Shown here piece by piece: positions 35,353 through 48,917 of a stretch of DNA of 64,000 nt. Under the pieces are notes generated by a model. That model was not told where the DNA came from and did not search any database. It saw nothing but the letters and a program-made list of their open reading frames with translations. This DNA is from Pseudomonadota bacterium (lineage in GTDB: Bacteria > Desulfobacterota > Desulfobulbia > Desulfobulbales > Desulfocapsaceae). Numbering within the stretch: position 1 is the stretch's first letter; each line of letters opens with the position of its first letter. The stretch lies in contig JAEYNP010000013.1 in assembly GCA_023412495.1 (NCBI GenBank), positions 62,001-126,000 of the forward strand, given 5' to 3'. Both the position numbers and the translations under genes were made by a program.

Positions 35353-36678
35353 ATGAAGAGGAAAATACTTTCAGTTTTGGCAGCCTTGTCGCTGTCGTTG
35401 TCGGTAACATCTTATGGCTTCGCCATCCAGGCCGAGGAAATAAAGGGCATGCAGGTGCAGGACCAGCAGGGGCAACAGATAGGGTCCGTCGAGGAAGTCC
35501 TTATCGCGCCCGACGGCCAAATAGAGGCAGTAGTTGTCGAAAAGGGCGGCTTTTTGGGACTGGGAGGCGAAACCAACAGGATTCCCTGGAATGAGCTGAA
35601 CATAAGCCAGGACGGCAATTTTCTCGTCCACACCCAGCAGGCCCAAGCCCAGGCCCAGCAACAACAGGAACAGCAGCAGCCTGAACAGCAGGCTCAGGCC
35701 CAGCGACAGCAGGAACAGCAGGAACCTGCACAGCAGGCACAGGCCCAGCGACAGCAGGAAAAACAGGAACCAGCACAGCAGGCCCAGGCCCAGCGACAGC
35801 AGGGACAGCAGGGACAGCAGGGACAGGCGGATATTGTCGTTCAAGACCCCTCGACACAGGTCAAAGTGGATCAGCCCGAGGCGCAGGTCAGGGTGGATCA
35901 GGCAGAGCCGGAAGTGACTGTCCAGCAGCCGGAGCCGAAGGTGACGGTGACCCAGCCGCCGCCCAAGATCGAGGTGCAGGTGGAACAGCCGAAACCTGAG
36001 GTCACCGTCCAGCAGCAGAAGCCGAAGGTTGACGTCAAGCAGCAGCAACCCCAGGTGGCAGTAGAACAGCCCAAACCCGAGGTGAAGGTTCAGCAGCAGA
36101 AGCCGGAGGTGGTCGTCGAGGAGAGCAAGCCGCAAGTGCAGGTTGAAAAATCCGGGCAACCCCAGGTTTACGTAGAAGAACAGCAGCAGGCCCAGGTCGA
36201 GGTTCGGCGCGAGGGAAAACCCCAGGTGGATGTCGTGACCTCGCAGCAGCAAGGAACCGGCCAAGAATTAAGTGCCGCCCAGGCGGACCAATTGATGGGC
36301 CGCACCCTCGTCGGCAAAAATGGCAACGAACTCGGGACGGTGAAAATGAAGCACCTCGCCGAGGATGGGAACACTGTACAGTATCTCATGGTCCAGGGAA
36401 AAGACAACAAACTGCATCCGGTGCCGGTCGAACTGATGCAGGTGAAGGAAGGCCAGCAAAAGATCACCACCCAGATAGATCAGCAGACCTTCCAAAACTC
36501 GCCGAGCTTCAGCCCCGGACAACAGCCGCAGCTGGATCAGCAGCAATCTCGGGATATCCAGAGCCATTACGGGATAAGCCCCGAATGGCAGGATAAGCCG
36601 TCGGCATCCCAGCCTGGTCAACAGCCTCAACCAACCCAGAGTGAGCCAGGCGAACGCGAACAGAAAATGAAGCAGTAG
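35353..36678 (+). CDS. Exported PRC-barrel protein with Gln-rich and P-x-V repeats
   Basis: A 441-residue protein with a cleavable signal peptide (about 1-26). A PRC-barrel domain follows (about 27-95, MQVQDQQGQQIGSVEEVLI...), then a Gln/Ala/Arg-rich stretch of three 15-residue tandem repeats (QQAQAQRQQEQQEPA) at about 112-156. About ten valine-rich strands of the form QPKPEVTVQQ (about 170-295) lead to a second PRC-barrel (about 310-375, LMGRTLVGKNGNELGTVKMK) and a Gln/Pro tail. PRC barrels bind other proteins; the repeats suggest an extended periplasmic or surface linker. GGAG lies upstream of the ATG. Function is unknown. Confidence 0.8.
   Translation: MKRKILSVLAALSLSLSVTSYGFAIQAEEIKGMQVQDQQGQQIGSVEEVLIAPDGQIEAVVVEKGGFLGLGGETNRIPWNELNISQDGNFLVHTQQAQAQAQQQQEQQQPEQQAQAQRQQEQQEPAQQAQAQRQQEKQEPAQQAQAQRQQGQQGQQGQADIVVQDPSTQVKVDQPEAQVRVDQAEPEVTVQQPEPKVTVTQPPPKIEVQVEQPKPEVTVQQQKPKVDVKQQQPQVAVEQPKPEVKVQQQKPEVVVEESKPQVQVEKSGQPQVYVEEQQQAQVEVRREGKPQVDVVTSQQQGTGQELSAAQADQLMGRTLVGKNGNELGTVKMKHLAEDGNTVQYLMVQGKDNKLHPVPVELMQVKEGQQKITTQIDQQTFQNSPSFSPGQQPQLDQQQSRDIQSHYGISPEWQDKPSASQPGQQPQPTQSEPGEREQKMKQ
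35686..35820 (+). repeat. 45-bp tandem repeat, three copies, inside the PRC-barrel gene
   Basis: Units begin at 35686, 35731 and 35776 with CAGCAGGCNCAGGCCCAGCG, each encoding a 15-residue Gln-rich block. High identity between units suggests recent slippage or expansion and possible length variation between strains. Confidence 0.85.
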
Positions 36679-36689
36679 CAGATCAGGTC

Positions 36690-36712
36690 GACCGCCCCAT
36701 CATGGGGCGGTC
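36690..36712 (+). terminator. Hairpin after the PRC-barrel gene
   Basis: GACCGCCCC pairs with GGGGCGGTC around ATCAT, 11 bases after the stop codon. No long T-run follows. Confidence 0.6.
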
Positions 36713-36856
36713 CATTACATGCGATTGAGCAGGACTTTCTTAGCCGTTGCCAGGAATCTTCCCAAAGAGCTCGACTTTAATGTAAAGTAGCATCTCACAA
36801 ATGATTCCCCTCCTCCTTCTGTGCCTTCTCTCTTGCTTGCCGGTTAGAGATCATTG

Positions 36857-37017
36857 ATGGACTCGTAAAAACTCCGATCTACTTCGTTGTAGGTCTGAAA
36901 CGGCGCTTCGCTGTACCATATGTACTCCCCAAAGCGCCGTTTCAGACACGACGCCTCGTATATCGAACTTTTTCCAGAGTCCATCCCCACGGGTTGGAGC
37001 ACTTTTTACGATTTTAT
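36857..37017. repeat. Large palindromic intergenic repeat
   Basis: Perfect 16-bp arms GTCTGAAACGGCGCTT (36893-36908) and AAGCGCCGTTTCAGAC (36932-36947) lie inside outer arms ATGGACTCGTAAAAACT and AACTTTTTCCAGAGTCCAT. A tail GGGTTGGAGCACTTTTTACG follows; a reverse-orientation partial copy of the tail lies at 42143-42187. No transposase is nearby. It occupies most of the 475-bp gap before 37154. Confidence 0.75.
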
Positions 37018-37153
37018 CATCATTAGGAAATACTACCCAACATACTCAATTTTTAACTCTCCAAATATATTTAACTTGTATGTCGGAGATTAATACGAAA
37101 TACTTAAGATTAGCATACGCCGCAGACTCGTTGAGGAGGGGTGGGGCGAGAAT

Positions 37154-37369
37154 GTGGTCGAGCTGATCAACACGTTTATCAACCGTTCCCTCAACAAATC
37201 TGTTACTGTGAAATTGAGGAGAACAAAAAAGCAGGTAAACCTTGAGCGGCTCTGTTATATCGTCATCAGAGGCAGGGCCTCTTTCTGGGCTGAAGATCTC
37301 ACATTTCTTGAAGAATTGCGGAAATCAATCGGATTAACAGATCAAATCCCAAAGGTGACACTCTCATGA
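37154..37369 (+). CDS. Short hypothetical protein upstream of the CsgD-like gene
   Basis: A 71-codon frame starting with GTG and ending MTxx-free at VTLS, 21 bases before the CsgD-like regulator. The frame stays open upstream to 37094 without an ATG, and the upstream residues (RRRLVEEGWGEN) look protein-like, so this may be a truncated or otherwise decayed gene. No family was recognised. The DNA is AT-richer than the surrounding region, as is the start of the regulator gene. Confidence 0.35.
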   Translation: MVELINTFINRSLNKSVTVKLRRTKKQVNLERLCYIVIRGRASFWAEDLTFLEELRKSIGLTDQIPKVTLS

Positions 37370-37390
37370 ATAATTATCAAATGTGCACGT

Positions 37391-38053
37391 ATGACAATAG
37401 ATTCTGAATACCGTTTTGTTCATATCGCTATTTCCTCGCAACTGACCAGGGAAATGCTGGCAAGAAGACTGAACGACAACTGGAAATCCTTCGTCTTTAT
37501 CGAGAATCCCAAAGATATCAACGGAGAAAGTCTATTGGTCATTCACGATTGGCAGGATATCACCAATCGGAGGAACCTGAAGTTCCGCCCGGCAAAGCAC
37601 GAAACGGACTCGACCGCACCGTACATCCACATCATTGTGAATATGGTTAAAGGGGAGGAAGATCAGATCCCGGCACTCCTTGATTGCCGGAGGATCAGGG
37701 GGGTGTTTTACGTCGAGGACTCACTGGCGATCTTCACGAAAGGGCTCGACAGAATACTGGCCGGTGAAATCTGGGTGCCGCGGACGGTATTGGTCGACTG
37801 GATGGGCAGCCCGGTCGCGGACAATGTTTCATCGGCCAGCAATATACTGAGTTCACGGCAGGAGTCGATACTCAGGTTCGTAGCCTTGGGAATGTCGAAC
37901 ATTGATATCGCCAAAAAGCTCGATATCAGCAGCAATACCGTCAAGGCCCACCTCTATGCCATTTTCAAGCTGATCAATGTTTCGAATCGTATTCAGGCGG
38001 CACAATGGGCTGCCAATAATCTTCCCGAAGATGATCCCGACGAGGAAGAGTGA
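37391..38053 (+). CDS. LuxR-family regulator, CsgD-like
   Basis: A 220-residue protein. The N-terminal half resembles a degenerate receiver without a clear phospho-acceptor Asp pocket; IRGVFYVEDSLAIFTKGLDRILAGE parallels the CsgD segment GVFY...GLQGVLRGE (quoted in part). The C-terminal LuxR helix-turn-helix is SSRQESILRFVALGMSNIDI followed by AKKLDISSNTVKAHLYAIFK. CsgD controls curli and biofilm matrix genes in enterics; no curli genes are in this window, so the regulon here is unknown. No good ribosome-binding site was seen before the ATG. Confidence 0.75.
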   Translation: MTIDSEYRFVHIAISSQLTREMLARRLNDNWKSFVFIENPKDINGESLLVIHDWQDITNRRNLKFRPAKHETDSTAPYIHIIVNMVKGEEDQIPALLDCRRIRGVFYVEDSLAIFTKGLDRILAGEIWVPRTVLVDWMGSPVADNVSSASNILSSRQESILRFVALGMSNIDIAKKLDISSNTVKAHLYAIFKLINVSNRIQAAQWAANNLPEDDPDEEE

Positions 38054-38102
38054 AATCGCGCCGGGAGTGCCTCACCTCGAAGTATTCCGTCAATAGACTT
38101 AT

Positions 38103-39209
38103 TTACGCCGGGCAAGAAAAGCCGGAATTGATCTCGCCTTCCCCCCCTTGCCTCTCCCTTTCGAGCAGGGCGGCCTTTCGTTCGACGCCCCAGCGATAGC
38201 CTGAGAGTCGGCCGTCTTTTTTTACCACGCGGTGGCAGGGGATGGCCACCGCCAGGAGATTGGCAGCACAGGCTCGGGCGACGGCCCGGGTGGCACATGG
38301 ATCGCCGAGGCGCTCGGCGAGCTCGGCGTAGCTGACCGTAGTGCCGGCGGGGATCTCCTGCAGGGCCTGCCAGACCCGCTGCTGAAAGGCGGTGCCGCGG
38401 ATGTCGAGCGGCAGGTCAAGGCCCAGGCCAGGGGCTTCGACCATGGCCACCACCTTGGCGACATACCCTTCAAAATCGGCATCTCCGCCCACCAGTCGCG
38501 CCTCCGGAAAGCGGTCCTGGAGATCGCGGGCGAGCTGTTCGGGATCGTCGCCCAGGGATATGGCGCAGACTCCGCGTTTGCTGACGGCCACGAGAATAGG
38601 CCCCAGAGAGCACTCACCGATCGCGAACCGGATTTTAACTCCGGCACCGCCCATCCGATAGGCGGTCGGCGTCATGCCCAGGATCCGATCCACCTCTTCA
38701 TAAAACCTGCCGCTGGAGTTGTACCCCGCCCCGTATAGGGCCTCGGTCACCGATCCGCACCGGGCCAGCTCGTCCCTCACGCGCCCAGCCCTGCAGGCAG
38801 CGGCGTAAGCCCGGGGCGTCAAGCCGGTCGCCTTCTTGAACAGGCGAGATACCGATGAAACGCTTCTACCGGCATGGCGCGCCAGCGCCTTAAGATCGAC
38901 GATCTCTTCACTCTCCTCGATGAGCCGGCACAGGCCGGCGGCAACGGCCGCCTCGGCCTTTTCGATCGGCAGATCGGGTCGGCAGCGCTTGCAGGGGCGA
39001 AAACCGGCACGTTCGGCTTCCTCCGCCTTACGGTAAAAACTGACATTTTCGCGCTTTGGGGTACGGGCGCCGCAGGACGGCCGACAGTAGATGCCGGTGG
39101 TGGCGACCGCATAGACGAATTCGCCGTCCGCCCGCCGGTTGCGGGCGACCACCGCCGTCCACCGCGGGTCCGCCGCCGTCGCCAGGTTGTTTTCCGCTGT
39201 ATTCGTCAT
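38103..39209 (-). CDS. ada: Bifunctional Ada: DNA methyl-damage sensor/regulator and O6-alkylguanine-DNA alkyltransferase
   Basis: A 368-residue protein with full Ada architecture. The N-terminal zinc domain carries Cys ligands in YCRPSCGARTP and CKRCRP and accepts methyl groups from phosphotriesters. An AraC-type helix-turn-helix follows (about 100-185, ALARHAGRSVSSVSRLFKKA). The C-terminal methyltransferase has the active-site Cys in AIPCHRVVKKDG. It repairs O6-methylguanine and activates the adaptive response. The ATG at 39209 has GGAGG five bases upstream. It is monocistronic in view here. Confidence 0.92.
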   Translation of the reverse strand: MTNTAENNLATAADPRWTAVVARNRRADGEFVYAVATTGIYCRPSCGARTPKRENVSFYRKAEEAERAGFRPCKRCRPDLPIEKAEAAVAAGLCRLIEESEEIVDLKALARHAGRSVSSVSRLFKKATGLTPRAYAAACRAGRVRDELARCGSVTEALYGAGYNSSGRFYEEVDRILGMTPTAYRMGGAGVKIRFAIGECSLGPILVAVSKRGVCAISLGDDPEQLARDLQDRFPEARLVGGDADFEGYVAKVVAMVEAPGLGLDLPLDIRGTAFQQRVWQALQEIPAGTTVSYAELAERLGDPCATRAVARACAANLLAVAIPCHRVVKKDGRLSGYRWGVERKAALLERERQGGEGEINSGFSCPA

Positions 39210-39322
39210 GCCGGCCTCCATTGAAGTAAAAGTTCCGGAAAAGCACCCGCTTTACAATTGCAGTGTAGCAATTGACGGCTCCCCGGGCACTCCGATTCCG
39301 GTCGGCGAATCCTCCAGGCATT

Positions 39323-39365
39323 AAAAAAGCCGATCCGCCCCAGGAGGGGGCAAACCGGCTTTTTT
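39323..39365. terminator. Bidirectional rho-independent terminator
   Basis: AAAAAAGCCG at the left pairs with CCGGCTTTTTT at the right, with an inner CGCCCC/GGGGGC stem. The A-run/T-run symmetry lets it serve transcripts from either side; the gene at 39400-39819 reads leftward into it. Confidence 0.8.
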
Positions 39366-39370
39366 CACCT

Positions 39371-39402
39371 AATGCGGGCTGACGCCCGCAACCCAAGGGT
39401 TA
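39371..39402. repeat. Palindromic intergenic repeat, copy E (start of module 1)
   Basis: AATGCGGGCTGACGCCCGCA hairpin plus ACCCAAGGGTTA. The final TTA is the reverse complement of the TAA stop codon of the gene at 39400-39819. Confidence 0.75.
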
Positions 39403-39819
39403 CGGGAAGTTGATGGTGATCTTGTCGTCACTGCCCTCGTGGCGGGACTTGATCTTCAGTTCCATGCTGTTGTTACGGAAACCGAAGGCCAGCGCCACCT
39501 TCTCCTTATCCTTCTCCATATGGGTCATGTCCCGGATCATTTCGACGACCTTCTTGCCCACATCGGCGCCGGGCGACGGCAGTTCGGCGGTGCGATATTC
39601 GGCGGTAACCTTGACCTTGCCGTCCTTGGTCGACATGAGGGAGATTTTCTCGGCATTGGTGTTGATGCCGTGCAGGACGGCGAGCGCGATCCATTTCAGC
39701 GCCGCCTCCTCGGATTCGGGGTGGAGAGCGATTTCCGACATCTCCTTCAAGGGATCGGTGGTGGCGAAGCAATCGCAGAGCGACTGCACTTTCTGATGAA
39801 TGCTGGAAGTATGTTTCAT
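39400..39819 (-). CDS. Hypothetical protein, 139 residues
   Basis: A soluble-looking protein of unrecognised family. The N-terminal half is helical (SIHQKVQSLCDCFATTDPLK...EEAALKWIALAVLHG), and the C-terminal half is probably beta-rich (VKVTAEYRTAEL, VALAFGFRNNSMELKIK). GGAGG precedes the ATG at 39819. The stop codon coincides with the edge of repeat copy E, and a terminator lies beyond it. It precedes no obvious partner; the CooC-like gene upstream is 225 bases away in the same orientation. Confidence 0.65.
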   Translation of the reverse strand: MKHTSSIHQKVQSLCDCFATTDPLKEMSEIALHPESEEAALKWIALAVLHGINTNAEKISLMSTKDGKVKVTAEYRTAELPSPGADVGKKVVEMIRDMTHMEKDKEKVALAFGFRNNSMELKIKSRHEGSDDKITINFP

Positions 39820-40044
39820 AACAATCCTCCTTCGTTTTTCCTCCTGCCGCGTAAAAAACCTTGGCGGGACCGGTATGACAGTTCTTACAGAAACCTGCGG
39901 CAACCGCGGACGCGGCTGCCTGCCATCTGCGCACCCGGAGGTGCTTTTTCTTACTTCTCCATCAGGATAAACATGATTCGGGGAGGCGCAATACTACAGC
40001 GCCTGATCCCATCCGCCTTTTCTGGAGTTGCGGCAGGAAGACGA

Positions 40045-40830
40045 TCAAAGAGAAAGATTGAGAGTTAACGGCCTCTTATAGTTTTCGACGAAGGAACGCA
40101 GGCGATCGACGGCCGGGACGGCCACGTTTAAGGCCCGGCCGTGAAGGCTCTGGAGGAAGAGCTCGTCATTGCTGGGAATTTCGGCCACGATCCTGGTGGA
40201 ATCGATTTTTTCGGCTATGACCGGCAGAAGACCGTCGTCAATCTTGTTGAGGACGAAGTAGGCCTCGATTCCCGCCGCCTTTGCCAGCCGGCCGCATCTC
40301 TCCGCCATGGAAATCGACTCGAAGCTGGGGTCGACGACGTTCAAGACGAGATCGCAGCCGGCATCGACCCGGCGGCCGAAATGCTCGAGCCCCGCCTCGG
40401 CGTCGATGAGCACGAATTCGCCCTCGGCCTCCCGGAGGCGCGACAGGACCGCCTTCGAAATGCCGCCGATCATGCAGGCACAGCCTTCGCCGTAGCGGCT
40501 TATCTTGCCGACCACCAAGAGCTTCACGCCGTCCGCCTCGGCCACGCAGTCGGCCGGCAGATCGGCGATGGTCATCGTCTCCTTCAGCAACTCCTCGGCA
40601 GGCGGCTTCGGCAGGGTCGGATGCAGGTGTTCCTTCACACCCGCCCGTCCGCCCATCGCCTCCATCAGCACGGCGGGCAGGGGGAGGCCGAGCAGCCGGT
40701 GCAGGCAGAGATTGGACTCGTCGGTATCGAGGACCAGGACGGTTTTACCGCTGGCCGCCAGGGCCCCGGCCAGGAGGGTAGTGACGGTGCTTTTGCCGCT
40801 GCCGCCTTTGCCGCAGATCATGATTTTCAT
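40045..40830 (-). CDS. cooC: CooC-type nickel/CODH maturation ATPase
   Basis: A 261-residue deviant-Walker-A (MinD/CooC) ATPase. It has KGGSGKST, LVLDTDESN, the CXC-like metal-binding pair in GEGCACMIGG, ADGVKLLVVGKI and LIDAEAGLEHFGR (all CooC signatures). CooC dimers load nickel into carbon monoxide dehydrogenase. No CODH gene (cooS/acsA) is within the window, so the client would be elsewhere. GGAG lies upstream of the ATG at 40830, 59 bases after the REC-kinase stop, so cotranscription with the upstream gene is possible. Confidence 0.85.
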   Translation of the reverse strand: MKIMICGKGGSGKSTVTTLLAGALAASGKTVLVLDTDESNLCLHRLLGLPLPAVLMEAMGGRAGVKEHLHPTLPKPPAEELLKETMTIADLPADCVAEADGVKLLVVGKISRYGEGCACMIGGISKAVLSRLREAEGEFVLIDAEAGLEHFGRRVDAGCDLVLNVVDPSFESISMAERCGRLAKAAGIEAYFVLNKIDDGLLPVIAEKIDSTRIVAEIPSNDELFLQSLHGRALNVAVPAVDRLRSFVENYKRPLTLNLSL

Positions 40831-40889
40831 ATTTTTCTCCGGAAGATCTTGTAGTCGTGAAGGTGAATTGTGTTCGCCCCCCGAGACGA

Positions 40890-41948
40890 TCAGCAAGGAA
40901 GACGTATGGTGATGCGGGTTCCGGTTTCCTCCGAGGTCTGCATCTCAATGCTGCCGCCATGGGTCTTGGCGATCAGCATCGCGGAATAGGTTCCGAGTCC
41001 GGTGCCGGTTTCCTTGCCGGCGGTGACGTACTTCCCGAAAAAACGATCCCTGATCGCCACCGGCACTGCTCCCATGTTGTGGATGGTGATGACGCAATCC
41101 TGCTCCTGCCTGGCATCGACGGCGACAGTTCCGTTATGGGGCGAGGCCTCGATGGCGTTGACCAACAAGTTGAACAGCATCGAATGCAGCAGCAATTCTT
41201 CACCCCGGATAACCAACGACGAATCTGAGATGAATGGCGACCCGGCCAGGGTCATCTCGAGGCTGATCGAACGTGTCGCGCGGAGACTCTCGATATGCCC
41301 CGCCAGCCGTTGAAGCATCTTGGGAACTTCAACCTCACCGGGGCGAAACATGTAGAGACCGCGCTCCATATTGTAGAGCTGCAGATCGAGGTTGACCAGG
41401 TTGAGGAGGACAAAGCCCGAATGGCGTATCTTGTCGACCATCACCCGTTGATTCTCGGTGAGGTTCGGACTGCGCAAAAGGATATCCGGATACCCGATGA
41501 TTGCGGTCAGCTCGTTGCGCATGTCGTGGCTGATGATCCGGTTGACATCCTCTTTCAACCGATGCGCCTCGATCAACTCCATGTGGTTGCGCACCCTGGC
41601 CAGAACGATATCACGGTTGAACGGCTTGGTGATGTAGTCGAGAGCACCAAGCGCCAATCCGGTTGCCTCATAGCCCTCTTCGCTGAGAACGGTGACGAAG
41701 ATGACCGGAATCTCCCTGGTCAGCGGATTGCTTTTCAAACAGCGGCAGACTTCGTAGCCATCCAGATCCGGCATGAGGACGTCGAGGAGGATGAGATCGG
41801 GTGATACCGCCTCCGCCGTCTCGAGCGCGCTGATGCCATCCATGGCGACACTCACCTCATAATCGCGGTCAAGTATGTCAACCAGAATGTCGATCTCGCT
41901 CTCCACATCATCGACCACCAGCACCACCCCTTTCTTGCCAAGTTGCAT
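40890..41948 (-). CDS. Receiver-histidine kinase (REC-HisKA-HATPase)
   Basis: A 352-residue soluble kinase. The receiver (about 5-120) has VLVVDDVESEID, phospho-acceptor Asp in LILLDVLMPDLDG and Lys in YITKPFN. The HisKA domain has the His in IISHDMRNELTAI, and HATPase has NLLVNAIEAS and GTGLGTYSAMLIAKTHGG. With no membrane segment it probably takes phosphate from or passes it to another system; the large phosphorelay kinase encoded 238 bases upstream is the obvious candidate. The ATG at 41948 has AGGAGG seven bases upstream and is preferred to a longer in-frame start. Confidence 0.85.
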   Translation of the reverse strand: MQLGKKGVVLVVDDVESEIDILVDILDRDYEVSVAMDGISALETAEAVSPDLILLDVLMPDLDGYEVCRCLKSNPLTREIPVIFVTVLSEEGYEATGLALGALDYITKPFNRDIVLARVRNHMELIEAHRLKEDVNRIISHDMRNELTAIIGYPDILLRSPNLTENQRVMVDKIRHSGFVLLNLVNLDLQLYNMERGLYMFRPGEVEVPKMLQRLAGHIESLRATRSISLEMTLAGSPFISDSSLVIRGEELLLHSMLFNLLVNAIEASPHNGTVAVDARQEQDCVITIHNMGAVPVAIRDRFFGKYVTAGKETGTGLGTYSAMLIAKTHGGSIEMQTSEETGTRITIRLPC

Positions 41949-42142
41949 TGGCCGCCTCCTGTTGTCCCGGTAATCGGCTTCCGGTTTTGCCGCTTTGCTT
42001 CTTCCTTGCTTTTCCATGCTGGTTTTACCGGCCCCTGCCCTCTTCGAGGCGCTTGCGCCTCATAAAGATCTTTGTCAAATTGAATACCTACTCCACCATA
42101 AAACTCCATGCAAGCCGGAAAATCCGGCAAATCAATCCTGAT

Positions 42143-42186
42143 AAAGCCGTAAAAAGTGCTCCAACCCATGGAGATGGACGAGTCCA

Positions 42187-42187
<1 letters not shown>
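42143..42187. repeat. Partial copy of the 36857-37017 repeat, reverse orientation
   Basis: GTAAAAAGTGCTCCAACCCA and GATGGACGAGTCCAT are the reverse complement of the tail of the element at 36977-37017. It lies directly after the stop codon of the large hybrid kinase gene, overlapping it by one base. Confidence 0.65.
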
Positions 42188-47204
<5,017 letters not shown>

Positions 47205-47208
<4 letters not shown>

Positions 47209-48917
47209 GGCTCCGACACCTTCCCGGTCGGCACCGCCTGGGGTCCCGGCTCAATCGACTCCCCTGCGGACGATTCGTATCCGGCCTCCCTGAGTAAGGC
47301 CCGGGCAGCGGCCAGATCCCGAACCCGTGGCTGGAGGCTTTCGTCATAGCCGAAGGCCGAGGGCAGGAAACAGGTGACAAGCGGTCGTCCGCTGCCATGA
47401 TAGGCCTTATCCACTATCCGCTGCCAGTCGATGGCCAGACAGACCGCCCGCCGCAGACGAGTGTCATTGAAGGGGGGATGGGCATTGTTCATCTCCAGTT
47501 GATAGGCCCGGGTGCCGCCAACCCTGAGAATCCGAAACCCTTCCGTCGGTCCCAGCCCGTCGAAACTGTCCCCGGCGACTCCCTGGACGATGGCTGAACC
47601 GCTTGTCAGCAGTTCCAGGCGCTTGGCCATATCGGCGATCGGTCGAAAGACGGCGCGCTGCAGTACGGGCGGCGCCACAGGCGGTAATTCGGGAGAACCG
47701 CCGTAATAGTCGGCGAACCTCTCGACAACAACCCCCTCGTTGCGGTTGCCTTCGACGAACCGGAACGGACCGGCGCCCACCGGCCTCCTGGCGAACTCCA
47801 GGTCACCAACCCGGCGCACATAGTGTTCCGGCACAATCTGAAAGTGCACCAGGGCCTGAAGAAACAGAGGAAACGGCTTGTCGAGCCGGAAATGGACCTC
47901 GCTCGGGCCGACCGCCTCCACCGATACCAGCGGCCCCAGCAACTCGCGGCGGGGACTGGGAATGCCCTGCAGCCCGAACGGGTTGAGTATTCGCTGGAAA
48001 CTGAACACCACATCGGCGGCGGTCAGCGGTCGACCATCATGGAAACGGACTCCCGGCCGTAAATTGAACACATAGTGCACCGCCGATTCCAGCCGATAGA
48101 ATTCGGCCAATTCGGGAACCACCTTGCCCTGGGGGGTGCGGGTGACCAGGCCGTCGAACAGGTTGCGCACCACCGTTTCGGTTTCGCGATCACGGTAGGC
48201 CGCCGGATCGAGGGAAATGAAGGCTTCGGTGTCCAGGGCGACCACGAGGGTTTCGTCCGCCGTCAGCGAGACGTCATGCAGATTCACCCGGCCGTCCAGA
48301 GCCGGTACATAACCGTGGACGACATCCGACACTCCCTCGAAGCGGTCGAGAATGTAACCGAATGCCCAGGGACATTGCTGGTAAATGATGTGCTGAACCT
48401 GATGGTAGGCCTGCTCGCGGGCTTGTGGATCGATCGAGCTCGAGGCCAGCCCCAGCAGCTCATCCACCCGGGGATTGGCATACAGGGAGAAGTTGCCCCG
48501 TCCCCCGGTCGACAGTTTTGGCACGACCAGATCGTAGGGGTCGAAAAACGAGCTGCCCCAGTCGGTTAAAAAGGCCTGCAGGTTCCCTTTCGCCAGCATA
48601 TCCCTCAATTCGACCTGGCCCCATAGCCGCAGCTCGACCCCGATCCCCGCTTCGGCCAGTTGTTCAACGATCAGCGCAGCCTCCTCAGCCCGGTTGTCCG
48701 GCGCATCGAGCACGAAGGAAAAGCGCCTGGCAGCAGCCGTTGCCGGCCACCCCGAGAGAATCGACAGGCAAAGAATCAGGGCAACCAGGATAAGGAAAGG
48801 CCGCTTTCCCGCACGTCCTTCGGGTGGCTTCCCCAGTGCCCGAAATGGTGCTGGATCAGCGATGCTCCTCCCCGGCCGGTTCCGGTCGCAGAGCGGAATT
48901 TCAATCCTGATCGGCAT
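47205..48917 (-). CDS. Exported family-5 (peptide) solute-binding protein with halves in swapped order
   Basis: About 570 residues. A membrane or signal segment ([18 protein letters not shown]) is followed by sequence that normally ends an oligopeptide/dipeptide-binding protein: [43 protein letters not shown] and [13 protein letters not shown]. The region that normally begins the family comes next: [58 protein letters not shown]. The protein ends at [12 protein letters not shown], the usual middle. Total length equals one full domain, so circular permutation is the best reading. It overlaps both neighbours (17 and 4 bases), making a coupled signalling operon. The ATG at 48917 is uncertain; there is no strong ribosome-binding site. 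Confidence 0.8.

Noticed and set aside
35686..35820. Regularly spaced repeats resembling a CRISPR array
   Set aside because: Units are directly adjacent 45-bp coding repeats without variable spacers, in frame within a protein.
35371..36264. 297-codon Leu-rich minus-strand frame
   Set aside because: Complement of the Gln-rich repeats (CAG read as CTG) of the PRC-barrel gene; no start signal.
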